Shown here piece after piece: positions 28,071 to 36,973 of a DNA stretch of 64,000 bases; the stretch's first letter is position 1; each line of letters opens with the position of its first letter. The translations under genes and the position numbers were made by a program. The notes under the pieces were generated by a model. That model did not search any database. It saw nothing but the letters and a program-made list of their open reading frames with translations, and was not told where the DNA came from. Source of the stretch: Dokdonella sp. (GTDB lineage: Bacteria > Pseudomonadota > Gammaproteobacteria > Xanthomonadales > Rhodanobacteraceae); the NCBI RefSeq assembly GCF_019634815.1, contig NZ_JAHCAP010000003.1, forward strand, positions 1 through 64,000, read 5' to 3'.

Positions 28071-28982
28071 ATGCCTGTGCTTCGCCTGATCCTCATCGTG
28101 CTGATGATTCCGCTCAGCACGGTGTCGCACATCACGCCCTTGCTGCTGCTGACCCTGGTCAAGGCCCTGCTGCCGCTGCCGGGCGTGCGCCGGATCTGCA
28201 ACGGCCTGCTCACGGGGATCGCCGAAAGCTGGATAGGTGTGAACAACTGGATGTGGGATCACCTCACCAGCACGCGCCTGAGCATCGTGGGTCTGGCCGA
28301 TGCCGATCTTCGCCGCGATGGCCACTATCTCGTGCTTGCCAATCACCAAAGCTGGGTTGACATCCTCACCCTGCAGAAGGCTTTCAATCGGCGTATCCCG
28401 CTGCTGCGCTTTTTCCTCAAGCGCCAATTGTTCTGGGTGCCCTTGCTTGGTCTGGCATGGTGGGCACTGGATTTTCCGTTCATGGGCCGCTACACGCCCA
28501 AGCAGATTGCGCGCAATCCGGAACTGGCGGGGCGCGACATCGAGGCCACGCGCCGCGCCTGCGAGAAGTTCCGCGAGATTCCGATCTCGATCATGAACTT
28601 CGTCGAGGGCACGCGCTTCACGCCAGCCAAGCACGATGCCCAGCATTCGCCGTACCGGCGCCTGCTCAAGCCCAAGTCCGGCGGCGTCGCCTTCGTGCTT
28701 GATGCGATGGGGCCTGGCTTGCAGGCGGTCCTGGACATCACCATTGCCTATCCGGATGGCGTGCCGTCCCTTGCCGACCTGTTGCAGGGGCGCGTCACCG
28801 AGGTTCGGTTGCAGGTGCGCAGGCATCCCTTGCCGGCGCACCTGCAGGGTGGCAGTTACCAGAATGATCGGGAGTTTCGCGTGCGCTTCCAGAAGTGGAT
28901 GAACGGCTTGTGGGAGCAGAAGGACGCCGACCTCGCGGGTCTGCTCGGCGGCGACACGCAAGAAACTGCAAAGCCGTCTTGA
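28071..28982 (+). CDS. Lysophospholipid acyltransferase-like protein (PlsC/YihG type)
   Basis: The 303-residue protein has an N-terminal hydrophobic stretch, then the acyltransferase HX4D motif NHQSWVD, and the glycerophosphate-binding motif FVEGTRFT (block III). The C-terminus resembles the YihG-like acyltransferases of gammaproteobacteria, which modify membrane phospholipids. The ATG at 28071 (MPVLRLILIV) keeps the hydrophobic start; an ATG 33 bp upstream is also in frame. A cytochrome b gene follows. Confidence 0.9.
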   Translation: MPVLRLILIVLMIPLSTVSHITPLLLLTLVKALLPLPGVRRICNGLLTGIAESWIGVNNWMWDHLTSTRLSIVGLADADLRRDGHYLVLANHQSWVDILTLQKAFNRRIPLLRFFLKRQLFWVPLLGLAWWALDFPFMGRYTPKQIARNPELAGRDIEATRRACEKFREIPISIMNFVEGTRFTPAKHDAQHSPYRRLLKPKSGGVAFVLDAMGPGLQAVLDITIAYPDGVPSLADLLQGRVTEVRLQVRRHPLPAHLQGGSYQNDREFRVRFQKWMNGLWEQKDADLAGLLGGDTQETAKPS

Positions 28983-29044
28983 TCGGCGAAGAGAAGCGCG
29001 CAGTTTGCGCGATACGATTTCGCAAGCCAAAACCGGAGCGTGCC

Positions 29045-29584
29045 TTGGTCGCCGAAACCCGCCCCTGCTACACCCCGCTGCAGCGCCGTCTGCACTGGCT
29101 GATGGCGCTGCTGATCCTCGCTGCCTACCTCCTCATCGAGCAACGCGGTTATTTTCCGCGCGGCAGTGGCGGGCGGGTGGTCATGATGCAAGGCCATTTC
29201 TGGGCTGGCATCGCCATTCTCGTGCTCGCGTTCTGGCGCATCTTCACGCGCCTTCGCAATGGCGCGCCGCCGATCACGCCGCCGCTCGGACACTGGACGG
29301 CATTCATCGCCAAGGCCATGCATCTGTCCTTGTATGCCTTCTTCATCGTCATGCCGCTGCTCGGGCTCGCCACGGCCTGGACCGATGGCAAGGCGATCCT
29401 GATTCCGTTCACCGACATCGCCCTGCCGGCCCTGCTGGCACCGAACAAGGAAGTGGCACATTCGCTCGAGGATCTGCACGGCGCAATCGGTCATGCGTTC
29501 TATTGGGTAATCGGCGTGCACATCCTGGCTGCGCTATGGCACCACTGGGTCAAGCGCGATGACACCCTGCGGCGCATGGTGTAA
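29045..29584 (+). CDS. Cytochrome b561-family protein
   Basis: This 179-residue integral membrane protein starts with TTG, with GGAG 8 bp upstream. It has four hydrophobic segments. Histidines likely to bind heme are in RRLHWLMALL, MQGHFWAGIAIL, HLSLYAFF and the C-terminal AFYWVIGVHILAALWHHW. It is a di-heme cytochrome b561 (YodB/YceJ-like), accepting electrons from or to quinone. No start ATG is available at the right point. Confidence 0.9.
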   Translation: MVAETRPCYTPLQRRLHWLMALLILAAYLLIEQRGYFPRGSGGRVVMMQGHFWAGIAILVLAFWRIFTRLRNGAPPITPPLGHWTAFIAKAMHLSLYAFFIVMPLLGLATAWTDGKAILIPFTDIALPALLAPNKEVAHSLEDLHGAIGHAFYWVIGVHILAALWHHWVKRDDTLRRMV

Positions 29585-29634
29585 ATGGCTGCGTGCCGGC
29601 GCATGATGCCGGCGTTGCCATCGAGAGGCGTGCC

Positions 29635-29820
29635 ATGAGAGCGAACGTGGGCGGCATCGACAAGATCCTGCGCATCATCCTGGGCCTGGCCCTGATGGCG
29701 TGGACCTTGTTCTTCCAGGGGCCGCTGTGGGCGTGGATTGGCGTGGTGCCGCTGGCCACCGGCCTGTTCAACTTCTGCCCGGTCTATCGTCTGCTCGGCA
29801 TCAACACCTGCCGGCGTTGA
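29635..29820 (+). CDS. DUF2892 (YgaP-type transmembrane) protein
   Basis: This 61-residue protein MRANVGGIDKILRIILGLALM with CPVYRLLGINTC at the C-terminus matches the DUF2892 membrane module found at the end of YgaP-like rhodaneses or on its own. Here it stands alone, with no rhodanese domain. A weak AGAGG site is upstream. Confidence 0.85.
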   Translation: MRANVGGIDKILRIILGLALMAWTLFFQGPLWAWIGVVPLATGLFNFCPVYRLLGINTCRR

Positions 29821-29890
29821 GTCGGGCTTGATGCTTGTGCAGGCGCCGCGGCCCTGACCATTTGGATCAGGGCTCACGCGTGCTCCTGCC

Positions 29891-30394
29891 TCAGAGCTGG
29901 CGGTCTTCGACCTTGAATTGGCCGTTGCTCACGGTGATGGCCTTGCCGGCGGCATCCTTGAGCCGGAACTTGAACGTTCCCTCGTAGACCTTGCCTTCGG
30001 CTCGGGTGATCTCGAAGTGGTTCTCGGCGCTGTTCTTGTCGAGACGATACTCGGCATCGGGTTCGCCCCCCATCGACTTGGTGCCCTTGGCAAAGCTCAC
30101 ATCGCAGGTGCTGCGCTCGAAGGCCTTGTGGTCGAGCACGAGCGGCTTGCCGTCGGTGAAGCCATCGCAGGTGATCGAGAGGCGATCGATGCGCGTTTTC
30201 GGCGGAGGCCAGGCCGAAGCGCCCGCGGTGCTCGCGCCCAAGGAAAAGCTGCCGTTGACCGGCACGAGGGTGATGTCCTCGTCGGCCGATGCGAACGCGA
30301 TATCGCCGACCTGTGCGCTCAGGGATTGCGGCGTGTCGGCGTGGGCAAGCGTCGTGGCGAGGACAAGGGCAAGACAGGTCAGCGATTTGCGCAT
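29891..30394 (-). CDS. Exported hypothetical protein
   Basis: The 167-residue protein begins MRKSLTCLALVLATTLAHADT, a clear Sec signal peptide cleaved after AHA. The mature part (about 147 residues) has a pair of cysteines, C79 and C98, that could form a disulfide, and reads as a beta-rich domain. No family is recognised. It lies 136 bp downstream of gcvP on the same strand, so it may be a separate gene or read through. Confidence 0.7.
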   Translation of the reverse strand: MRKSLTCLALVLATTLAHADTPQSLSAQVGDIAFASADEDITLVPVNGSFSLGASTAGASAWPPPKTRIDRLSITCDGFTDGKPLVLDHKAFERSTCDVSFAKGTKSMGGEPDAEYRLDKNSAENHFEITRAEGKVYEGTFKFRLKDAAGKAITVSNGQFKVEDRQL

Positions 30395-30529
30395 GATGGC
30401 TCCGCAAGCGAAAGAAAAGCAGGCGACGCGGGGCGACGCCTGCTGCATCAATACGCACGAGGGTGGCGAATCAGGACACGATGCCTGCGGACTGTCCGCA
30501 GGCTGCAGTGTCGCCCCGACTTGAGCCAC

Positions 30530-33454
30530 TCAGGCAGCGTGGTCGCCCTCGGCGTAAGCGCTCAAGGGAATGCAGGCGCAGAACACGTTCTTGTCGCCGT
30601 AGACGTTGTCCACGCGTGCTACCGGCGGCCAGTACTTGACCTGCTTGAGGCTCGCCAAGGGGAACGCGGCCAGTTCGCGCGCGTAGCCATGTGCCCAGTC
30701 GCCAGCGCTCACCTGGAGCGCGGTGTGCGGGGCGTGCTTGAGCGGGTTGTCGGCGCGATCGAGCTTGCCGTCGATCACCTGCTGGATTTCGGCGCGGATC
30801 TGGATCATCGCGTCGATGAAGCGGTCGAGTTCGTGCTGCGATTCGGACTCGGTCGGCTCGACCATCAGCGTGCCGGCCACCGGGAAGCTGAGCGTCGGCG
30901 CGTGAAAGCCAAAATCGATGAGGCGCTTGGCGACATCCTCGGCGCTGATGCCGGAGAGTTTTTCCAGCGGCCGCAGATCGAGAATGCACTCGTGCGCGAC
31001 CAGCCCATTGCGGCCGGTGTACAAGGTCGGGTAGTGCGCTTCGAGTCGCCTGGCGATGTAGTTGGCATTGAGCATCGCCACCTGGGTCGCCTTGCGCAGG
31101 CCATCGCGACCCATCATCGCGATGTACATCCAGCTGATCGGCAAGATGCTGGCGCTGCCGAACGTTGCCGCAGCGACCATCGCGCCGTTGCCGGTGCCTT
31201 GCGTGCGCACGCCGTCCTCGCCGAAGGCCTTGGGCAGGAACGGCGCGAGGTGGGCCTTGACCGCGCAGGGGCCGACGCCCGGGCCGCCGCCGCCATGCGG
31301 AATGCAGAAGGTCTTGTGCAGGTTGAGATGCGAGACATCCGAGCCCCACTTTCCGGGCTTGGCGAGGCCGACCAGCGCGTTCATGTTGGCGCCGTCGGTG
31401 TACACCTGACCGCCGTGCTGGTGGATGATCTCGCAGATCTCGACCACGTCTTCCTCGAACACGCCATGCGTGGACGGGTAGGTCATCATGATCGCGGCGA
31501 GATGGGCCGAATGCTTCTCGGCCTGCGCGCGGATGTCGGCGACGTCGACGTTGCCGTTGGCATCGCACTTGGTCACCACGACCTGCATGCCGGCCAGATG
31601 CGCCGAGGCCGGATTGGTGCCGTGCGCGGATTCGGGAATCAGGCAGATGTTGCGATGGCTCTCGCCACGCGAGGCATGCCAGGCGCGAATCGCGAGCAGG
31701 CCCGCGTATTCGCCCTGCGCACCGGAGTTGGGCTGCAGACTCACCGCGTCGTAGCCGGTGGCTTCGACCAGCATGGCTTCGAGGCCACTGATGAGTTCCT
31801 CGTAACCTTGCGTCTGTTCGGCCGGCGCAAACGGATGGATGTTGCCGAATTGTGGCCAGGTCACCGGGATCATCTCGGCGGTGGCGTTGAGCTTCATCGT
31901 GCAGGAGCCGAGCGGGATCATCGTGCGATCCATCGCCAGATCCTTGTCGGCGAGCGTGCGCAGGTAGCGCAGGAGCTCGTGCTCGCTGTGGTGGCTGTTG
32001 AACACCGGATGGGTGAGGAAGGCGCTGCTGCGTTGCAGTTCGGCGGGGATCAGTGACGGCGCGCTGGCATCGAGGGCCTCGATCGACGGCAGCCTGGCGT
32101 CATCACCGCCGAAGATCCGCCACAGCAGTTCGAGGTCGGCGCGCGTCGTGGTCTCGTCCAGCGAAATGCAGATGTAACCGTCCCAGGCCTTGCGCAGGTT
32201 CGCGCCCAGCGCGCGTGCACGCGCGAGCAGTGCATCGGTTTGGCCATCGGTCTTGAGGCTGATGGTGTCAAAGGCACTGGGATGGTGGTCGTGCCTGAAG
32301 CCGAGCTGCGCGAGCCCGGCCTTGAGGATCGCGGTGTAGCGCGCGACGCGCTGCGCGATGCGCTTGAGTCCTTCGGGGCCATGGTAGACCGCGTACATCG
32401 AGGCCATCACTGCGAGCAGCACCTGCGCGGTGCAGATGTTGGAGGTCGCCTTCTCGCGGCGGATGTGCTGCTCGCGCGTCTGCAAGGTGAGGCGATAGGC
32501 GGGATTGCCGGCGGCATCGACCGAGACGCCGATCAGGCGACCGGGCATCGAGCGCTTGTAGGCATCGCGGCAGGCCATGAAGGCCGCATGCGGGCCGCCG
32601 AAACCGAAGGGCACGCCGAAACGCTGGCTGTTGCCGATCACGATGTCGGCGCCCATCTCGCCCGGCGGCTTGAGCAGGGTCAGCGCGAGCAGGTCGGTGG
32701 CGAAGATCAGCAAGGCGCCCTTGGCGTGGATCGCATCGGCATCCTTGCCCCAGTCATGCAGCCAGCCGCTCGATGCCGGGTACTGCACCAGCACCGCGAA
32801 GTAGTCACCACGCGCAAGCGCGGCCGTGTATTCATCGGCCGAGTTCGCCAGTTCGATCGACAGCCCGAGCGGCTCGGCGCGAGTGCGCAGGACTTCGAGC
32901 GTCTGCGGATGGGTGTCGCCGGAAACGAGCAGGGTGTTCGATTTCGATTTTGCGCTGCGCTTGGCCAGCGTCATCGCTTCGGCCGCGGCGCTGCCTTCGT
33001 CGAGCAGCGAGGCGTTGGCGATCTCCATGCCGGTGAGATCGGCGACCATGGTCTGGAAGTTGATAAGCGCTTCCATGCGCCCCTGCGAGATTTCCGCCTG
33101 ATACGGCGTGTAGGCGGTGTACCAGGCGGGATTCTCGAGGATGTTGCGCAGGATCACGTTGGGCACGTGGGTGCCGTAATAGCCCTGGCCGATGAAACTT
33201 CTGAACACCTGGTTCTTGTCGGCGATGGCGCGGATCTTCGCCAGCGCATCGACTTCGCTCATCGCCTCGGGCAATGCCAGCGGCTGCGCGGATTTGATCG
33301 AAGCCGGCACGATCGCATCGGTGAAGGCTTCCAGCGAGGCGTGACCCACCACGCGCAGCATCTGCGCGATTTCGGCATCGTTGGGGCCGATGTGGCGGGC
33401 GACGAAGGCATCGTGTTGTTCGAGATCGCGCAGGGACGGCGTGGTCTGGCTCAT
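30530..33454 (-). CDS. gcvP: Glycine dehydrogenase (decarboxylating), P-protein
   Basis: GcvP is the PLP-dependent P-protein that decarboxylates glycine and passes the aminomethyl group to H-protein. The 974-residue single-chain form is the gammaproteobacterial type. The PLP lysine is in [24 protein letters not shown], and the ends are typical. The start is MSQTTPS, with a long N-terminal extension rejected. It is preceded by a tandem glycine riboswitch. No gcvT or gcvH gene is in the window. Confidence 0.97.
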   Translation of the reverse strand: MSQTTPSLRDLEQHDAFVARHIGPNDAEIAQMLRVVGHASLEAFTDAIVPASIKSAQPLALPEAMSEVDALAKIRAIADKNQVFRSFIGQGYYGTHVPNVILRNILENPAWYTAYTPYQAEISQGRMEALINFQTMVADLTGMEIANASLLDEGSAAAEAMTLAKRSAKSKSNTLLVSGDTHPQTLEVLRTRAEPLGLSIELANSADEYTAALARGDYFAVLVQYPASSGWLHDWGKDADAIHAKGALLIFATDLLALTLLKPPGEMGADIVIGNSQRFGVPFGFGGPHAAFMACRDAYKRSMPGRLIGVSVDAAGNPAYRLTLQTREQHIRREKATSNICTAQVLLAVMASMYAVYHGPEGLKRIAQRVARYTAILKAGLAQLGFRHDHHPSAFDTISLKTDGQTDALLARARALGANLRKAWDGYICISLDETTTRADLELLWRIFGGDDARLPSIEALDASAPSLIPAELQRSSAFLTHPVFNSHHSEHELLRYLRTLADKDLAMDRTMIPLGSCTMKLNATAEMIPVTWPQFGNIHPFAPAEQTQGYEELISGLEAMLVEATGYDAVSLQPNSGAQGEYAGLLAIRAWHASRGESHRNICLIPESAHGTNPASAHLAGMQVVVTKCDANGNVDVADIRAQAEKHSAHLAAIMMTYPSTHGVFEEDVVEICEIIHQHGGQVYTDGANMNALVGLAKPGKWGSDVSHLNLHKTFCIPHGGGGPGVGPCAVKAHLAPFLPKAFGEDGVRTQGTGNGAMVAAATFGSASILPISWMYIAMMGRDGLRKATQVAMLNANYIARRLEAHYPTLYTGRNGLVAHECILDLRPLEKLSGISAEDVAKRLIDFGFHAPTLSFPVAGTLMVEPTESESQHELDRFIDAMIQIRAEIQQVIDGKLDRADNPLKHAPHTALQVSAGDWAHGYARELAAFPLASLKQVKYWPPVARVDNVYGDKNVFCACIPLSAYAEGDHAA

Positions 33455-33500
33455 GGCAAAGGGCTTCCGCTGGAATCCGTGCGAGCCGCACGGCGAGGCG

Positions 33501-33693
33501 CCCCTCTGTCCTTTTGCCTGAGAGTTTGGAAGCGCGACATTCCACATGGAAGCCGGCTTCGTGCCCCTTCGGCGCCGGTTCGAACCGGTCTCTCCAGAGT
33601 GTCCGTGCGTGATGGTTGCGAGCCTGAGCGATTACGGGCGTTGCGCCTTCGGCAGCGGCTCCCGGAACCCGAGGGGCCGCTTCTCCCATCACG
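33501..33693 (-). promoter_or_regulatory. Tandem glycine riboswitch of gcvP
   Basis: Two glycine aptamers in a row precede gcvP on the minus strand. The downstream one (33501-33603) has GGAGAGACC, CGCCGAAGGGGC and CTCTCAGGCAAAAGGACAGAG, which are hallmark conserved segments. The upstream one (33608-33693) has GGGAGAAG, GCCGAAGGCGCAA and CTCAGGC. Such RNAs turn on gcv genes when glycine is high. 46 bp separate the downstream aptamer from the ATG. Confidence 0.95.
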
Positions 33694-33709
33694 AACTATG
33701 AACCGCGCG

Positions 33710-33715
33710 ATTATA
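33710..33715 (-). promoter_or_regulatory. -10 box of the gcvP riboswitch promoter
   Basis: TATAAT on the minus strand lies 16 bp before the upstream aptamer, a perfect -10 match in GC-rich DNA. No strong -35 is visible. Confidence 0.6.
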
Positions 33716-33839
33716 GCCGAGTGATGGAATGGCAGTGACCTGCCGGCATTCTTCGGACAAAGAATTGGTTTAGGACAGCCGCCGCGGTTGGGTTTGTTGA
33801 TCCATTCTTGTTCCGAGCCTTGTCCCTGATCCTGAGCAG

Positions 33840-34136
33840 TCACCGTGACCCGGCTGCGCCAGCAGCTTGAGTCAGTTGTCCAGGCCCTGCAAGCGCGACC
33901 ACCGCCTCCTCATTGCCCGTCGTGATCAAGGCCCACAAAGCTCGGCACTTGGCCAGCACGTCGCCTGGTGCGCCCCCCAGTTGCTTGATCAGGTCCAGTT
34001 CCAGTTCGGCGCGCTGCCTGGCCTTCTTGGACGACGCATTGCCGAACCACGTCACGCTGTTCGAGCTGACGGTCGATCCGTCAGCGCTGTGGGATGAGCA
34101 GCGCGAGAGAGTCGGGCTCTGAGGTGGAGACCCCAA
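33840..34136 (-). CDS. Doubtful small reading frame beside the toxin-antitoxin pair
   Basis: A TTG-started 98-residue frame follows the GNAT toxin gene on the same strand after 1 bp. Its second half (AELELDLIKQLGGAPGD and onwards) is protein-like, while its first 30 residues are not. An opposite frame at 33913-34122 is almost as good. It may be a gene fragment left from a mobile region. No function can be assigned. Confidence 0.25.
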   Translation of the reverse strand: MGSPPQSPTLSRCSSHSADGSTVSSNSVTWFGNASSKKARQRAELELDLIKQLGGAPGDVLAKCRALWALITTGNEEAVVALAGPGQLTQAAGAAGSR

Positions 34137-34137
34137 C

Positions 34138-34641
34138 TCAGTTCAACATGCCCTTGAGATCCTTGAGCATCAGGAAGAGATGGTACGGATCAGTCGGGCT
34201 GGGCTCGAACTCCCATGATTCGTACCACTGCCGTGCTGCGTCGTCCTTGGCATGGACCAACAGGCAGCGGATACCGGCGATGTCGGCGGCTTGTGCTGTG
34301 CGCAGCAGCGCATTCTTGAGCAAGGCCTGGCCCAAGCCCTTGCGCTGATGCTCTTTGTCCACCGCCAGCCGGGCCAGGATCATGACTGGCACCGGGTGGC
34401 GCGCCAGTCCCTTCATCACTCTCGACGGTGCGGCCTCTGGATCGACACTGCCGACTGCGAGGCTGTAGAAGCCGACCACCACGTCACCTTGGCAGCAGAC
34501 GTAGGTCTGCGCGCTGTTGGCCTTCTGGTTGATGAGCGCGTAGCGCTGCAGGAACTGGTTCAGCGCGACCTGGCCGCAGTCGAACGCATCGATCTGATCC
34601 GTTGCAGCGAGTTTGCGAACGGGTGAGTAGTCATTGCTCAA
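34138..34641 (-). CDS. GNAT-family toxin of a type II toxin-antitoxin pair (TacT-like)
   Basis: This 167-residue protein shows the TacT/AtaT-like GNAT fold: DAFDCGQVALNQFLQRYALINQKANSAQTYV at the N-terminus, and acetyl-CoA motif A with VMILARLAVDKEHQRKGLGQALLKNAL (RKGLG). A C-terminal tyrosine in ARQWYESWEFEPS is the usual catalytic candidate. Family members acetylate aminoacyl-tRNA and stop translation. The start is a TTG that overlaps the antitoxin stop by 4 bp (TTGA). Confidence 0.9.
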   Translation of the reverse strand: MSNDYSPVRKLAATDQIDAFDCGQVALNQFLQRYALINQKANSAQTYVCCQGDVVVGFYSLAVGSVDPEAAPSRVMKGLARHPVPVMILARLAVDKEHQRKGLGQALLKNALLRTAQAADIAGIRCLLVHAKDDAARQWYESWEFEPSPTDPYHLFLMLKDLKGMLN

Positions 34642-34916
34642 CCCAGCACCCCGGGTTCGCGCAGCAACTTCTTCAGACGCGGCTTGCGTTGCACCGGACG
34701 GTCCAGTGCCTCTTGGAAGGCTTGCCACTGCGTGTCGTCGAGCACGAACTGGCGACGATCCGCCAGCGTCTGCGCGGCCGCCGTCACGCCCGCGTCGAGC
34801 AGGAACTCGCTGACGTTCTTGTGGCAGGCACGCGCGGCTTCCTGCAGCAGTTGCTTGACCGGCGTGCTGGCACGAACGTCAATGCGTTCGGTCTTGGAAA
34901 GACTCTGGGTGCTCAT
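34638..34916 (-). CDS. DUF1778 antitoxin (TacA-like)
   Basis: The 92-residue protein starts MSTQSLSKTERIDVRAS, a ribbon-helix-helix N-terminus that binds DNA. It continues with the DUF1778 core KQLLQEAARACHKNVSEFLLDAGVTAA and ends with a C-terminal toxin-binding tail (FVLDDTQWQAFQEALDRP). An excellent GGAGGGG site lies 6 bp before the ATG. It is placed upstream of, and overlaps, its toxin gene, the standard order. An operator-like palindrome lies in the promoter. Confidence 0.92.
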   Translation of the reverse strand: MSTQSLSKTERIDVRASTPVKQLLQEAARACHKNVSEFLLDAGVTAAAQTLADRRQFVLDDTQWQAFQEALDRPVQRKPRLKKLLREPGVLG

Positions 34917-34944
34917 GGTGCCCCTCCGGACTGATCTTGGATGC

Positions 34945-34978
34945 CCTAATTTTAGGCGTCCGGACATTGTCCTGACAA
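34945..34978 (-). promoter_or_regulatory. Promoter and operator of the toxin-antitoxin pair
   Basis: On the minus strand TTGTCA (34973-34978) and TAAAAT (34949-34954) are 18 bp apart and make a credible sigma-70 promoter 32 bp before the antitoxin start. The inverted repeat CCTAA-TT-TTAGG (34945-34956) overlaps the -10, where a ribbon-helix-helix antitoxin would repress. Confidence 0.55.
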
Positions 34979-35097
34979 GGTGCTTCTTGTCTTGGTCACC
35001 ATCCAGGCACGTACTCCCGCGTCGCAATGTGTCGGTAGTACTTGATGACTACCGACGAAACGCACCCGCAGCGTGTCCTTCGCCCCCCGATGCTGCA

Positions 35098-35120
35098 CAA
35101 AATCGCCGGGAGCGATTTTG
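35098..35120. repeat. Perfect hairpin in the gene-poor stretch
   Basis: CAAAATCGC, a 5-base CGGGA loop, and GCGATTTTG form a perfect 9-bp stem. The surrounding 34980-35380 has no gene I can support; frames reading across it look like non-coding DNA or degraded element sequence. Confidence 0.5.
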
Positions 35121-35382
35121 GACGACGCAAGTCGGCCCCGCAGGGGCGATCCCCAGGGATGGGGTGAGCAACCCAACCGCTTGATTCGTCCGCGCGTAAC
35201 CTTTTGACCTGTATGGGTATGAGTTGCGGCCCTTGCGGACTTCGGGCCAGTTCCAGGGAGCGAGGTCGGAGCGAGGAATGGTCAAGAGAGTGTGGAATGT
35301 GGCCTGGAACGGGCTGAGAGGCTGACCTGCGTAGTCCGCAGGAACCCCCAACAACACGCGGGATCCGGCGCGATCAGGCAAG

Positions 35383-35438
35383 AAAAAAGCCCAACCGAGA
35401 ACGGTTGGGGTTTCGCTATTGGTGGAGGCGGCGGGAAT
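35383..35438 (-). repeat. Displaced copy of the tmRNA 3' end with terminator
   Basis: The 19 bases TGGTGGAGGCGGCGGGAAT at 35420-35438 repeat the last 19 bases of the tmRNA gene (35619-35637) exactly and in the same orientation. Beyond it, CCCAACC and GGTTGGG form a stem followed by a U-run on the minus strand (35383-35409). This is what an att site duplicated by integration into ssrA leaves behind. Confidence 0.75.
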
Positions 35439-35585
35439 GGCTCGGACCGTTCTGGTCCTCGCCCGCGCTTGCGCGCGGGCCAGCGCCGTCGGCGCTGTCC
35501 GCTGCGGCATCCTGCCTGCGCAGTGAACCCGCGGCACGCGGCGCGTGCGCTGGGCTTCGCATCCACACCACCCGCGCCAAACGCA

Positions 35586-35612
35586 AAACGGCCACCGCAA
35601 GGGTGGCCGTTT
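35586..35612 (-). terminator. Terminator of tmRNA
   Basis: AAACGGCCACC and GGTGGCCGTTT form a perfect 11-bp stem with a 5-base loop, 6 bp beyond the tmRNA 3' end; the short T-run follows on the minus strand. Confidence 0.75.
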
Positions 35613-35618
35613 CGTGTT

Positions 35619-35970
35619 TGGTGGAGGCGGCGGGAATTGAACCCGCGTCCGAAGGCACTCCGTGCCCGGCGCTACATGCTTGTCACGCTGTTTGATCTCG
35701 TCTTGCGGCAACACAACGTGCGAGGCGCACCGCAGGACCAGCCTCTTGGATTTGATCCGCAACCGAAAGGCGCCGGCGCGGACGATCCTGTGATAGTGAC
35801 CCTACATCCACGAGCACAGGCACAAGTGGGTTCGGGGCTAGGCCTTAAGCGGCCAGAGCGTAGACGTCGTCGTTCGCGTCTAGTTTTTTGCCACCGGATT
35901 AACGAGGAAGATGACGCCCTCGGCATGCTCCAGACTACTTCGCGTCCCCCGTCGAAACCATGTCGCCCCC
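35619..35970 (-). ncRNA. ssrA: tmRNA (transfer-messenger RNA)
   Basis: tmRNA rescues ribosomes stalled on broken mRNAs with SmpB. The 5' GGGGGCG pairs with the 3' CGCCUCC of the acceptor stem, and the gene ends with encoded CCA. The 3' part contains the T-loop GGTTCAATTCC. The tag frame reads ANDDVYALAA and then TAA (resume codon GCG). Length about 352 nt, normal for a one-piece tmRNA. It lies just downstream of smpB on the same strand. Its 3' end is an integration site (see the displaced copy). Confidence 0.97.
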
Positions 35971-36028
35971 GGGGTAGGGCAATGGTGGTGGCAGTGCCGG
36001 GTGAAATCAAGCCGTCGCAACACGCGAA

Positions 36029-36520
36029 TCAGGCTTGGCGGTTCTTCGCGCGCATCACGCGTTGCTTCTCGCGGTTCCAGTCGCGCTCCTTTTCGCTGTC
36101 GCGCTTGTCGTGTTCCTGCTTGCCGCGGGCAAGGCCAAGATCGATCTTGGCGCGGTTGTTCTTCCAGTACATCGCCAGCGGGATCAGGGTGTAGCCCTTG
36201 CGTTCGATCGCGCCAATGAGCTTGTCGATCTCTTCGCGATGCAGCAGCAACTTGCGCGTGCGGCGGTCGTCGGCGACGACATGGGTGGAAGCCGAGATCA
36301 GCGGCACGATCGAGGCACCGAACAGGAAGATCTCGCCACCCTTGACGATCGCGTAGGCATCGCCCAGATTGGCGCGCCCGGCGCGCAGACTCTTGACCTC
36401 CCAGCCTTGCAGCGCGATACCGGCCTCGTAGTGCTGGTCGATGTGGTATTCGTGGCGCGCGCGCTTGTTCAGCGCGATCGTCGCATTCGCGGATTTGTCC
36501 TTGGATTTCGGGTTTGCCAT
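36029..36520 (-). CDS. smpB: SsrA-binding protein
   Basis: SmpB delivers tmRNA to stalled ribosomes. The 163-residue protein shows ALNKRARHEYHI, the GWEVKSLRAG motif, the DRRTRKLLLHREEI segment and the basic C-terminal tail (KRDSEKERDWNREKQRVMR) that occupies the mRNA channel. It directly precedes the tmRNA gene, a functional pairing, and is divergent from ratA with only 21 bp between the starts. Confidence 0.97.
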   Translation of the reverse strand: MANPKSKDKSANATIALNKRARHEYHIDQHYEAGIALQGWEVKSLRAGRANLGDAYAIVKGGEIFLFGASIVPLISASTHVVADDRRTRKLLLHREEIDKLIGAIERKGYTLIPLAMYWKNNRAKIDLGLARGKQEHDKRDSEKERDWNREKQRVMRAKNRQA

Positions 36521-36541
36521 CAGGGTTGCCAGGTTGCTTGC

Positions 36542-36973
36542 ATGATCCAGATTCGACGCCAGGCCATCGTTCGCCGCACGCCCGAGCAGATGTTCGATCT
36601 GGTCAATGACGTGGAAGCATACCCGAGCCGCTTCAGCTGGTGCGCAGCCAGCCGCGTGCTCGAGCGTGCGGAGCAGTCGCTGGTCGCGCGGCTGGACCTG
36701 CGCCTGGCCGGCTTCACCCAGAGCTTCACCACGCGCAACACCTTCGAGCGCGCGCAGCGCCTGCACATGCAACTCGTCGATGGCCCCTTGCGCACGCTCG
36801 ATGGCGAGTGGAGTTTCGTGGCGTTGGGTGAGGCAGGCTGCAAGATCGCGCTGGCACTGGATTTCGATTATTCCGGCAAGCTCATGGGGCCGGCGCTGCG
36901 GCTCGGCTTTCAGGGCCTGGCCACGCGCATGGTCGATGACTTCGTGCTGGCGGCATCGAAACTCGATGGCTGA
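36542..36973 (+). CDS. ratA: START-like ribosome association toxin RatA family protein
   Basis: The 143-residue protein is a START/coenzyme-Q-binding-type domain: RTPEQMFDLVNDVEAYPSRFSWC, then FTQSFTTRNTFERAQRLHMQLVDGPLRTLDGEW. RatA/YfjG-type proteins are described as inhibiting 70S formation, while homologues (Coq10) bind ubiquinone. It overlaps ratB by 8 bp, the usual operon. Confidence 0.93.
   Translation: MIQIRRQAIVRRTPEQMFDLVNDVEAYPSRFSWCAASRVLERAEQSLVARLDLRLAGFTQSFTTRNTFERAQRLHMQLVDGPLRTLDGEWSFVALGEAGCKIALALDFDYSGKLMGPALRLGFQGLATRMVDDFVLAASKLDG

Noticed and set aside
35049-35762. Reading frame of 237 residues running over the tmRNA gene and the att scar
   Set aside because: It crosses a functional RNA, two terminators and a repeat, so it cannot be a real protein.
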